A stretch of DNA of 64,000 bases from Erwinia psidii (GTDB lineage Bacteria; Pseudomonadota; Gammaproteobacteria; Enterobacterales; Enterobacteriaceae), in NCBI RefSeq assembly GCF_003846135.1, contig NZ_RHHM01000019.1, positions 1 to 64,000 on the forward strand, in the 5' to 3' direction. Positions 1 through 8,004 of this stretch are shown here, piece after piece. The notes below the pieces were generated by a model. The model did no database searches and had not been told where the DNA came from. It saw nothing but the letters and a program-made list of their open reading frames with translations. Every line of letters begins with the position of its first letter. Position 1 is the stretch's first letter. The position numbers and the translations under genes are program-made.

Positions 1-51
1 CAGTTGAGCGGATTCGCGTTTAAATTCTGCGCTGAAACTTCTTCTTTTCAT
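1..51 (-). CDS. IS3-family transposase OrfA, N-terminal 17 residues only
   Basis: The frame starts at the ATG at 51-49 and reads [17 protein letters not shown] before leaving the window. [17 protein letters not shown] is the usual start of IS3-family OrfA proteins, which carry an N-terminal helix-turn-helix that binds the terminal repeats. Only the beginning of that motif is visible, so completeness cannot be judged. Confidence 0.75.
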   Translation of the reverse strand, partial: MKRRSFSAEFKRESAQL

Positions 52-123
52 TGGAGCACCTGTAATGTTCTGAGGTGAGCATATCACCTCTGTTCAGGTG
101 GCCAAATTCAGTGTGCCACTACA
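1..123 (-). mobile_element. Left end of an IS3-family insertion sequence (partial)
   Basis: The complement strand begins at 123 with TGTAGTGGCACACTG, a typical IS3-group terminal inverted repeat. It runs about 70 bases to the ATG of an OrfA transposase at 51. The layout of terminal repeat, short leader and OrfA resembles the IS1222/ISEhe3-like elements common in Pantoea and Erwinia; that name is from memory and was not searched. The rest of the element lies outside the window. No copy of the other end is seen to the right, so 123 is the element boundary. Confidence 0.75.
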
Positions 124-658
124 GCAGGTAAACACTGTAATGCTACTTTCTGGAACAGAGTGGAACGCACCAGTCCAATATAGATATCGAATAATATTTA
201 GCTGTTTTAATCTTTTGCAAAACTGCCCTCCAGGCTTTTTAGCACTTCACTCATCCCCCTGCTTACTCTCCGGTCTTCCCGCATTACCGTTCCGGGGGAA
301 CGCTGAAGAGAAGGTGTCACAGAATAAAGGTTAAGCCCTGCTCTCTTTGCAACGCATGCTACGGACATCAGGGTGACTCAGCTGTTTGGAGGCTCACTGA
401 CGTTATGCGATCACGATGGACAGGTAAAAAAGTTTTTGGCCATGGTGCCCGAAAAATGAAAGCAGGTATGCCGGCAAGCGTGCGTATCGCCTGAAAACTG
501 AACCCACTAAGGAGACACCTGCCTGAAATCTGGCTTTATGAATAAAACTTTCTAAAAGCAGGGTGGAAAAGAAAAAAAGATGTTTAGCCTGACGACATAT
601 TCTTATTATTTAAGAAAATAATGACATTTCTGGGTCCAGAAGCCCCAAAAACGATTTG
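124..658. other. Intergenic stretch without a recognisable gene
   Basis: Between the IS boundary and the chemoreceptor promoter I see no open frame with protein-like composition or a ribosome binding site. The short frames here look random. It may be leftover flanking DNA from the IS insertion. Confidence 0.5.
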
Positions 659-685
659 TGAACTTTTTATGACGGTTGCCGATAG
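659..685 (+). promoter_or_regulatory. Sigma-28 (FliA) promoter for the chemoreceptor gene
   Basis: TGAACTTT at 659-666, exactly 11 bases, then GCCGATAG at 678-685. The FliA consensus is TAAAGTTT-N11-GCCGATAA, so 13 of 16 defined positions match with the correct spacing. It lies about 115 bases upstream of the chemoreceptor start at 801, which is the expected class of flagellar target. Seen by eye; no matrix score was computed. Confidence 0.65.
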
Positions 686-800
686 TACTGATACCGCGAC
701 CAGACTGCGGTAGTTCCAGTCAACACTTCCTTTTTTACTCGGAAGATTCTTTGCATCAGCGATTAGTATCACTGCTGATGCCTCACAGGATGGGGTCAGT

Positions 801-2441
801 ATGGGTAACATCAGAATCGGAGTAAGGCTTGGTGCCGCCTTTGGCTTTATGGCACTGCTCGTTATTTTTATGGTGTTAATTGGAATCATTAAAGCCAACT
901 CTCTCGGCAGTGTAACTAATGAAATATCTGGCGGCCTTTACAGTAAAGCTTCGGCATCTCAGTCGCTTCGTTATTACACATCAGATATGAGTCGGCTTGC
1001 CATGAGTGCAATCCTTCTGCAGGACGCATCACTCAAAGAAAAGGCCATTAGTGATTACCGTAGTGAAGAACAGGAAGTTAACAATCTGATTGCAAATCTG
1101 AAAAAGTTGGTCAACTCACCGAAGGGTCTGGAAATATTTTCCCGGCTCCGTGAACGAGCTGATCTCTTTCTGCCTTTCATTGATGAAGTAGTGGTACTTG
1201 CACAGCAGGGGAAAAATGATGAAGCCACCCATTTACTTTTCGGTTCGGGTCATCAGACACAGGTCGACTTTATTGATTCGCTAAAGGCGCTTCAGGACCA
1301 TCAGGAGGCGCGCATGATCAGTGCAGCTGATCAGGCGCGGGAAGACAATTCCGCCACCCTGATGATACTGACAATTGCCGGCGTTGTTGCTGTAATACTT
1401 GCTGTTATCTCTGCAGTGATTATCACAAGAAGCATTACTCGTCCGCTTAAGACAGCAGTTGAAGCGGCAGTGCGTGTCTCCCAGGGTGACCTGAGTATTA
1501 CCGTTGCTACAAACCGCAAGGATGAAACGGGCATACTACTGGCAGCTATTCGTGACATGCAGGACTCGCTGGTGAGCACGGTCAGTCAGGTAAGAAGTAA
1601 TGCGGAAAGCGTCGCTTCAGCCAGTACCCAGATTGCACAGGGAAATACTGACCTTTCTCAGCGGACAGAAGAACAGGCCAGTGCGCTTGAGCAGACGGCC
1701 GCGACCATGACACAGCTTGGCATGACCGTGAAAAATAATGCTGAAAATGCACGTCAGGCGGCGCAGCTGGCGGTGAGTGTGCGGGATGTTGCCAACAAAG
1801 GCAGCAGTGCTGCTAGTGACATAACCGGAACAATGAAATCCATCAGCGAAAGTTCCAGTCGTATCGCTGAAATTACGGCCGTCATAGACGCCATTGCTTT
1901 TCAGACCAACATTCTTGCGCTTAATGCCGCTGTTGAAGCGGCCAGGGCAGGTGAACATGGCCGTGGTTTTGCCGTCGTGGCGAGTGAAGTCAGGTCACTG
2001 GCGCAACGCAGTGCAAGCGCTTCCGGCGAAATCCGACAGCTAATTGAGTCAAATGCGAAGAGTGTTGAACAGGGTAACGGACTGGTAGTCCATGCTTCGG
2101 AGACTATGGCAGGTATTTTGTCTGCTGTGAGCAAACTCACCGACACGGTTGAGGAGATTACGTCAGCCAGTGCAGAGCAGGCCCGTGGTATTGAGCAGGT
2201 AGGTATTGCAGTGACGCAAATGGACAGCACAACACAGCAGAATGCCTCTCTGGTCGAAGAATCAGTATCCGCAACAGCAAGCCTTAAGGATCAGGCTGAA
2301 CGACTTCTCCAGGCTGTCTCGGTGTTCAGGCTGGACTCACATGCTGCCCCTGCAATCCCGGTTACGTCCCTTGCTGTATCTCGCTCTGTTGATGTGAAAA
2401 TCAGCTCAGCCGCGGCAGATGGCGACTGGACGAATTTTTGA
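801..2441 (+). CDS. Methyl-accepting chemotaxis protein
   Basis: A 546-residue transmembrane chemoreceptor that passes ligand binding in the periplasm to CheA/CheW. The first membrane helix is at about residues 10-30, followed by a periplasmic four-helix-type sensor to about 185 and a second helix at 186-208. A HAMP linker follows, then the signalling hairpin around 350-400 with the near-invariant [24 protein letters not shown] core. The protein ends in DWTNF, which fits the xWxxF C-terminal tether for CheR and CheB (NWETF in Tsr/Tar), so it is probably a high-abundance, methylation-competent receptor. A sigma-28-like promoter lies upstream at 659. The ligand cannot be inferred: the sensor domain does not resemble a named receptor I can recall. 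It stands alone, with no che genes beside it. Confidence 0.93.
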   Translation: MGNIRIGVRLGAAFGFMALLVIFMVLIGIIKANSLGSVTNEISGGLYSKASASQSLRYYTSDMSRLAMSAILLQDASLKEKAISDYRSEEQEVNNLIANLKKLVNSPKGLEIFSRLRERADLFLPFIDEVVVLAQQGKNDEATHLLFGSGHQTQVDFIDSLKALQDHQEARMISAADQAREDNSATLMILTIAGVVAVILAVISAVIITRSITRPLKTAVEAAVRVSQGDLSITVATNRKDETGILLAAIRDMQDSLVSTVSQVRSNAESVASASTQIAQGNTDLSQRTEEQASALEQTAATMTQLGMTVKNNAENARQAAQLAVSVRDVANKGSSAASDITGTMKSISESSSRIAEITAVIDAIAFQTNILALNAAVEAARAGEHGRGFAVVASEVRSLAQRSASASGEIRQLIESNAKSVEQGNGLVVHASETMAGILSAVSKLTDTVEEITSASAEQARGIEQVGIAVTQMDSTTQQNASLVEESVSATASLKDQAERLLQAVSVFRLDSHAAPAIPVTSLAVSRSVDVKISSAAADGDWTNF

Positions 2442-2874
2442 TTACTGCACCGCGCCACAGCCTGTGGCTGGCGCGGCCTGCCTGGTGAAGTTTAAGCTAT
2501 GGTCAGCCGCTGACGTCTGCTCGTCGCTAATCGCACAACAGAGACCAACCATCTTCAAGCACAAGCAGAACGTAAGCGTACAGTCAGAACCATATTGACA
2601 AGATAAACGGGAGATTATTCCCCGGGCAGGGTGACACGCCATGAAAGTAACTTACCAACGCGGTTAACTGGCCAGCCGGCTGTCCGCTTTTCGCTCAGGC
2701 TGCGTGAAAAGCCCTGATCGCTTTTTGGTCTAATCGATGGCTTCATATGATCAACTGTTCTTTATAAACCCATGCGACGGACTCACTTTTTATTAAAATT
2801 ATAAGCATACAAATGAATACTGCGGGTGCCGACATGACCCACACATTTAAGGACCAGGCAGGCATCAGGTGACA
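2442..2874. other. Intergenic stretch without a recognisable gene
   Basis: About 430 bases between the chemoreceptor stop and a transposase remnant. No convincing coding frame, tRNA or strong terminator was seen. Confidence 0.45.
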
Positions 2875-3123
2875 TTGCTCCCTGATGCACTGGATGATTT
2901 TGTCACTGAAGATAACCCAGTCAGAGTGTTTGATATATTTGTAGATGGGTTAAGGCATTTCCTCAAGCGGTAGTTATGCGAAAGCAAACGGCAGAACATC
3001 CGTTTGGGACAATTAAAATGTGGATGGGTGCAACACTTCCTGATGCGGAAATTTAAAAATGTCAGTACAGAAATCAGTCTTCATGTATTGGCTTATAACC
3101 TGAAAAGGATGCTATCAATATGA
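2875..3123 (+). pseudogene. Decayed IS1182-type transposase remnant
   Basis: From 2875 the frame reads LLPDALDDFVTEDNPVRVF, the conserved N-terminus of IS1182-family DDE transposases. The whole central catalytic part is missing. From 2976 another frame reads HPFGTIKMWMGAT and, after a one-base frame change near 3032, VSTEISLHVLAYNLKRML, the conserved C-terminus, ending with TGA at 3121-3123. So only two ends of the gene survive, fused by a large internal deletion and broken by at least one frameshift. It cannot encode an active transposase. The family name rests on remembered motifs. Confidence 0.8.
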
Positions 3124-3432
3124 GGTACTGAAGGATTGATAATTCAGTTGCAGGAACAATACGGCTAACGGTTCCAGCCGTTTTACCTCCAATAACAACA
3201 AATATCAGGTTCTTCACGCATTAAAAACTTCTGAGTCGCCCGAATAAAATCACAGATTACCTCGTCAACTTAAACGACATTCTTAAAACACAGATGAGAA
3301 ATATTGTTTACTTACAAGCTGGCAGTCAAGCGAAGTGAGGTCACAATACAAGAACGCCACGGGAGACATGACGCCCCTGATTCATTACTCTCGCTTTGCT
3401 TATATTTCAGACTACAAAGGAGTGTAGTGAAA
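3124..3432. other. Intergenic stretch upstream of the toxin cassette
   Basis: About 310 bases. It contains the ribosome binding site AAAGGAG (3416-3422) for the toxin gene at its right end and no other recognisable feature. Confidence 0.4.
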
Positions 3433-4265
3433 ATGACTGATAATAATGGCCTCAAAATTGTCCTTTCTCCGGTTCACCTGGCCGCCGTGCTGTCGGATAA
3501 AAGTATCAGTGAGAGTGAAACGCTGAGTAACCGTCTCTGGGGCGGTCTGGGGCTGGCGGGGGGATCGTGGAAATGTTTGGAGCTGGTGCAATGTGCGTCG
3601 TACCGGAACCGACCATGTTGACGAAGGCGGGATGCATATTTCTCGGCACGCACAGTCTGGATACGGTTCAGGCTGCGCTAAGACAGATATGGACGGGGAG
3701 GAATATTCCAACAGATACGTATAATAATGTCGTCACCCTGGCACAAATGCTTGGGGCAGATCGCAAAACAGCAATGAACGTGGGTATGACTGTTGATCTG
3801 GCGATCCCCGTGGGGATAGCACTGGCAGCGGGAGCGATGCGTGTAGTGGCGGTAAGAACCGGGCGGATTAAGCTCGCTGCACATGAATCACTCTCAGCAC
3901 AAGGAACCGGAGGACACACACTGGAAAGACACGTGGGTAAAACACCACAAGAGCTTATGGCAAGGCTTGAACAACGCCCCGGCCTTACCGCCACAAGCAG
4001 CTTCCGAAATATCACTGAGGCTGAAAAATTCACTACGGGGGTGCTGAGAGCACATAAGCATCAGTTAATGGTTCTGGTTAAAAATACGCCAAAGGGAGCA
4101 CATCTGCGGAAAACATTTGTTCACCCTTTTTCAACAAAAACTGGGATCGCCGTGGACAGAGCCAGCGGGAAAATCAGTGACTGCTATAAAGTGTCAGTGA
4201 CGATAGAGTTGACATGGTACCAGGGTAAACCTTTTTATATTCTGACCTCTTTCCCAATGGTGTAA
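3433..4265 (+). pseudogene. RNase A-like (CdiA-CT type) toxin gene, frameshifted in a G-run
   Basis: Translation from the ATG at 3433 (AAAGGAG 10 bases upstream) gives MTDNNGLKIVLSPVHLAAVL to a glycine stretch at 3558-3563. There the original frame continues into unrelated residues. The matching continuation, IVEMFGAGAMCVVPEPTMLTKAG, is in the frame one base back and runs to 4265. One extra G in the six-G run would restore a protein of about 277 residues. The C-terminal part has GTGGHTLERHVGKTPQEL, the signature of bacterial RNase A-like toxin domains (as in CdiA-CT of Yersinia kristensenii), and a terminal Thr-rich strand YILTSFP. The middle is hydrophobic (about residues 80-130). An intact immunity-like gene follows at once. 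It is either a dead toxin, a sequencing error in a homopolymer, or a gene read by slippage. Confidence 0.75.
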
Positions 4266-4267
4266 AT

Positions 4268-4573
4268 ATGTTCCCAAGTGATGACTGCAATGAACTGAAT
4301 ACGCTAATCACGGCTTATTTTGGACAGGATTACGATCTGATTGATGACAGTGAAGATATAGAGAGGAAGATAGATATTTATATCAGGTGTTCAGATCGTC
4401 CTTCCAGAGAGGATCTGCTGAACAACATCGACACTTTCCTTGCTGCCGAAGATGACCCGGAAAGATTATTTCTGGATTACTATGGCTTTCACTTCTCACC
4501 TACTTTATGGAATACAACTGCTGTCGGCTTTTTGCAGCTTGTCAGACAAAAAATCAGTCAGTCCCTGAGCTAA
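4268..4573 (+). CDS. Probable immunity protein for the RNase A-like toxin
   Basis: A 101-residue acidic protein (rich in Asp and Glu in its first 65 residues) starting 2 bases after the toxin stop, which implies translational coupling. Small acidic proteins directly downstream of RNase A-like toxin domains are the cognate inhibitors, and the GFHFSPTLW segment resembles contact-dependent-growth-inhibition immunity families. The open frame is intact although the toxin frame is broken, as expected for an orphan immunity gene that still protects against siblings. Function is assigned by position and composition, not by a strong motif. Confidence 0.65.
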   Translation: MFPSDDCNELNTLITAYFGQDYDLIDDSEDIERKIDIYIRCSDRPSREDLLNNIDTFLAAEDDPERLFLDYYGFHFSPTLWNTTAVGFLQLVRQKISQSLS

Positions 4574-4689
4574 CGCGCAGAGGACGTTATTTACGTGGCT
4601 TGTCTGCTGACGGCAGGCGCACAAAACCCATTTTTGCGCGCCTCCGTCCAGCCCATAATGAAGTACACGGCCTCGCAAACAGGAGGCAC

Positions 4690-5337
4690 TTATATATACT
4701 TTCTAAATGAGGCGGTGGTCACGGTCACCGCTGTTCCCAGCAGAATGGCGGCGGGCAGCAACAATAAACTGGGCCAGATTGCCGTGGGCCATGCCAGATA
4801 AACCATCACCGGCACAATGGCGGCGGGCTTTACCAGTTTTTTTGCCCGGTGACAGACAAACGAACTTTCATGGCCTGCCCCAAAGCGCCGCAGGTCCCGG
4901 TGCCTCAGTCCCTCAACAAGCGTCACAAACACCACCAGAACAAACAGCGGCAGTGACAGCACCAGAATGGTCAGTCTGACCAGAGTTATCACACCCACAT
5001 CGTGGCCAGCAGGTAACCCGAAAGCCATGCGCTCCAGCGGGTCATCTCACGCGAAAATGCGTTGTCACTGTGCATCTGCCAGGCGTACTGCTGACCGGCC
5101 CGGTCCAGGAACCCGCTCTCTACAAACCCATACTGGTAAGCCGCCTCCACCCAGCGAACCACAGTCACCAGACGGCTCTGACAGCAGCAGGCTGCGGGCA
5201 AACTCCGATGACAGCCAGCTCAGCTCGGTGTGCATTACCGCCTCACTGTGCGCCGCCCCGGACTCCGGCCAGAGAAAGGCGATGCAGAGATACTCAATCA
5301 GCAGGCTCAGCAGCAGCGAGCAAAGAGCAAAGCAGTA
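4690..5337 (-). pseudogene. DUF4400 membrane protein of an integrative conjugative element, frameshifted and 5'-truncated
   Basis: Three frames on the complement strand must be joined to rebuild the protein. About 5337 to 5175 gives a first membrane helix, then LFWPE-like (FLWPES) and HTELSWLSSEFARSLLLSEP. The segment 5201-4989 gives VVRWVEAAYQYGFVESGFLDR and on to WLSGYLLATMW. The segment 5028-4690 gives TLVRLTILVLSLPLFVL, LRHRDLRRFGAGHES and LPAAILLGTAVTVTT. These are the successive conserved blocks of the DUF4400 (TIGR03747) family found in ICE conjugation modules. Two frameshifts and the loss of the normal N-terminus make it non-functional. No other conjugation gene is seen, so this is a remnant of an excised or eroded element. 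Confidence 0.75.
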
Positions 5338-5697
5338 GTTAAACGCAGCCTCTTTTGTATATTCAGAGCAGAGTTGAAAATCAATCCCGGCCATTTTCAT
5401 AATATAGGGTTTATTGTTTTCAGCGTAGTAAACTGCCGCGTATTTATCGCCATAGATAATAACCCGTTTAGCCCGGGATGTTACAGAACGCCCCTGAGTG
5501 TTGAAAAAAACATTTTGCAGGATCACGGTTGGCGTTATCTGGCATGCAGAAAGCGGACGGCTATATTTTTTTCCGCTACGAAAATGACAGGTCAGCATCA
5601 CCTCTCCGTCGTCATTTCCATGCCATAAAGTCCAGTCAGTAATTTGGTGGGTCCTGTTTTCCCCATCAACGCAAATCGTGACCATGTTATCATCCAA
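5338..5697 (-). pseudogene. Fragment of an unidentified gene fused to the DUF4400 remnant
   Basis: The open frame that begins at 5697 encodes about 118 residues (MVTICVDGENRTHQITDWTL onward) before it runs into the DUF4400 transmembrane part at about 5340. The N-terminal portion is soluble, mixed beta-rich in appearance, and unlike the rest of DUF4400 proteins, which normally begin with a short cytoplasmic tail and a helix. I do not recognise it. The most likely reading is the 5' end of another ICE gene joined to DUF4400 by a deletion. The chimeric frame itself continues out of register to 5065. Confidence 0.45.
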
Positions 5698-5758
5698 TAA
5701 TGATTTTTTACTCTCTGGAAACAGTGGTTAAATAACCCTTCGTGGCATGAGCAGGCGA

Positions 5759-6316
5759 TCATCCTTTATAAATATAGATACAGGTATCATCCACTTTCCC
5801 CATACTGTCCAGCCGATCGTTAATTCACGTCGCCTCCAGTCTGAATCCGCATCGTCTTGCGACCGCCTGACTTCGAATATTACGTTTTGCGGTGCGTATA
5901 TCAATCCGCCGGGCGTTAAAAAAAACAGATGCCATGCCTGTAATCATCCGGCAGGCAGAGCTCATGATGCCACGACCTGTGGCACCAGTCGCAAGCCAGT
6001 AGCCAATCTCAAGGTGAGGAATTTCAGGGTGACGGATAAACAGGCTGATACAGCCTTGCAGTGAGTCACTGTCGTTATCAATAATCAGAAATTTGTATTC
6101 ATGCTTGTCATGATGGAAATTTTCCATCGCGTCCGCCATGTTTTTCTGCACATTCTCAAGTGAATGACGGCCTGAGGCCCATAACAGGAATTCATAGTGC
6201 ATTTCAGTAAACTCATTCAGAGCACATTGCATTTGCAAAGAGCGATTCAACGCTGGTGCAATCAGTCTGAAATGCTCATTTACCAGAAAGCACGCAGGTA
6301 TTTGATTGATGTACAT
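5759..6316 (-). pseudogene. RimJ/RimL-type GNAT acetyltransferase with an in-frame stop
   Basis: The best start is the ATG at 6316 (AAGGA nine bases upstream on the complement strand); it gives MYINQIPACFLVNEHFRLIAP. The core shows EIGYWLATGATGRGIMSSA, the acetyl-CoA binding loop, and RIDIRTAKRNIRSQAVARRCGF, the typical RimL-like end of the fold. At 5827-5825 a TGA interrupts the gene, and the same frame then continues NDRLDSMGKVDDTCIYIYKG to a natural stop at 5761-5759, exactly the C-terminal strand expected for this family. So one point mutation truncates about 22 residues. The short product might keep some activity, but it lacks a structural strand. The substrate is unknown. Confidence 0.75.
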
Positions 6317-6471
6317 TGCATTCATCCTTATAAAAAATACGCAATATGACTTGCACATTTTAGGTTATTTTCAAAGGGAAATAAGGACGCATCTTTGACG
6401 CGTACTGATTTTTTAAACGAAGCCGTTTTATGCTATATCTGTACAGTGACAGAGAGGAAACAGAAGAAACA

Positions 6472-6942
6472 ATGAAAATCAGACTTGCTATACCTGAAGA
6501 GGCACAAACGTGTTGGAATATCAGAAATCTTTCTATCCGACAAGGGTGTAAGACCAGCTACAGCGCCACCGTGCTCGACGCCTGGACGCCAGAAGCGATG
6601 CCTGAGAGTTACAGAGAGGTGATAACAGACAACCCTTTCTTTGTGGTTGAGATGCCGGAGGCAGGACCTGTCGCAACGGGATATCTGGATCTTTTATCTG
6701 GAAGCGTGGAAGCTATTTTTACCTTGCCAGAATATTTCGGCAAAGGCCTGGCCAGCCTGATTATTGCAACAATTAAAGGTGAGGCACGGAAACGAGGATG
6801 GCAACAGTTAACCCTGTCCTCAACACCAAACGCACAAACATTTTATGAAAAGCATGGTTTTGTGTTTATCAGGGAAAGCACATGCCCATCAGGACTGGCC
6901 CGGACTGATCTACGCTGTATGGAGATGTATATCGAGCTATGA
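6472..6942 (+). CDS. GNAT family N-acetyltransferase
   Basis: A 156-residue protein from the ATG at 6472 (MKIRLAIPEEAQTCWNIRN); an in-frame ATG at 6430 would add 14 residues of unlikely sequence. It contains the GNAT fold: VATGYLDLL strand, then IFTLPEYFGKGLASLII (the acetyl-CoA pyrophosphate loop, here xxFGKGLA instead of the usual RGxGxG/A), then NAQTFYEKHGFVFI. It belongs to the general ElaA/YafP-like small acetyltransferases. It is divergent from the broken acetyltransferase gene at 5759-6316. Substrate unknown. Confidence 0.85.
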   Translation: MKIRLAIPEEAQTCWNIRNLSIRQGCKTSYSATVLDAWTPEAMPESYREVITDNPFFVVEMPEAGPVATGYLDLLSGSVEAIFTLPEYFGKGLASLIIATIKGEARKRGWQQLTLSSTPNAQTFYEKHGFVFIRESTCPSGLARTDLRCMEMYIEL

Positions 6943-8004
6943 ACGCGCGGTATCTGTAGGTGTCGGCACCATTCGCCCGTCGAACACCTACTCGCTACGG
7001 TGTGAAGCCCCCCTTTGCAGCTGACTGGCTTGCCATCCCCCAACCTACCGATGCCGGAAACCGCCTGGATTGATATGCGCACGTTCACGGTAAAACCCGT
7101 ACTTGCCCCCCGCCGGCGTTATATTTCAGCACCAGATGCTGTTCCGCAGTGCCTGTTCAGGATAGCATGTGGGCCTGACGATCTTTTTTGCAACAGAATC
7201 AACCGGAAGATCCCGACACACGCACTGAAGCCACTAATGCGGGATTAAGAGCCTATCCCAGTAGACGTCATTGTCGCAGGCAGTTTGGATACCGACAGCG
7301 CGTAAAAACCGGCGCGCACACGAAGTACGTGAGGATGTTGAGCACTGCTCAGGGGCAAACTGGCAAATAAAATAGCCTAATGGGACAGGCTCCAGGACAG
7401 ACCAGACAGTCGCTGACTGCACGTCGTCTATCACCAAAACCACGATAACAGCGGCCAATGTGCTGAATCGCCATTCATGCCGTATTACGCAGCGTAGGGT
7501 CTGCCAGCACTGGGTATGCTCAGCGAAAATGGTACCCGGTACCGTGGCAAGGAGAAGCAATATGATCATCCGCTTTAGCCGGCAATAAATGATACCGACC
7601 GTACTAAAGCGATGTCACCTCAGCCACTGGCATCTGCGATGCCGTTTCCCTAAACGATTCTGAACGGGTTTTATCAGGTAACGTTGCGTAAAAAGCCCCC
7701 CGGCAATCGGATGTCGGGTGGTCGCTGCCCCCTATCAGGGGATGGATGCTCTGACCGGACGCCAGAGAAAACATGACCTGACAGGAGGCACATCCATGCT
7801 GAGAAAAAGCTAAGCCCGATGTCATTAAACGGATAGCGGTAAAAACTATCGGTAACGGTCAGATCGGATCTGACACACCGGACTGCGCCAGCCTGTTGGT
7901 CGCGCAGGAAAACCAGGGACACCGCTGCCAAAGTAGCCCAACACCAGCGTGGGTTGCCTGATTTTCTCACCGTTACTTCTGCAACACTCTGTTCAGGCAC
8001 CCGC
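6943..8004. other. Gene-free kilobase containing a palindromic repeat
   Basis: Apart from the MITE-like repeat at 7249-7392 I cannot support a gene. Short frames on the complement strand (7604-8000) encode two overlapping out-of-register pieces with cysteine-rich and hydrophobic patches, which could be an eroded gene, but no family is recognisable. Confidence 0.4.
7249..7392. repeat. MITE-like palindromic repeat element (144 bp)
   Basis: The ends are near-perfect inverted repeats: GAGCCTATCCCAGTAG at 7249-7264 and, on the complement, GAGCCTGTCCCATTAG at 7392-7377 (14 of 16 identical). Inside is a GC-rich block (GGCGCGCACACGAAGTACGTG) able to fold. There is no coding capacity. Dispersed intergenic elements of this length with GAGCCTRTCCC ends are, to my recollection, repeated in enterobacterial genomes; it is not the ERIC consensus. 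No second copy is evident in this window. Confidence 0.6.

Noticed and set aside
7249..7392. ERIC element
   Set aside because: The sequence lacks the ERIC consensus core; its ends are different.
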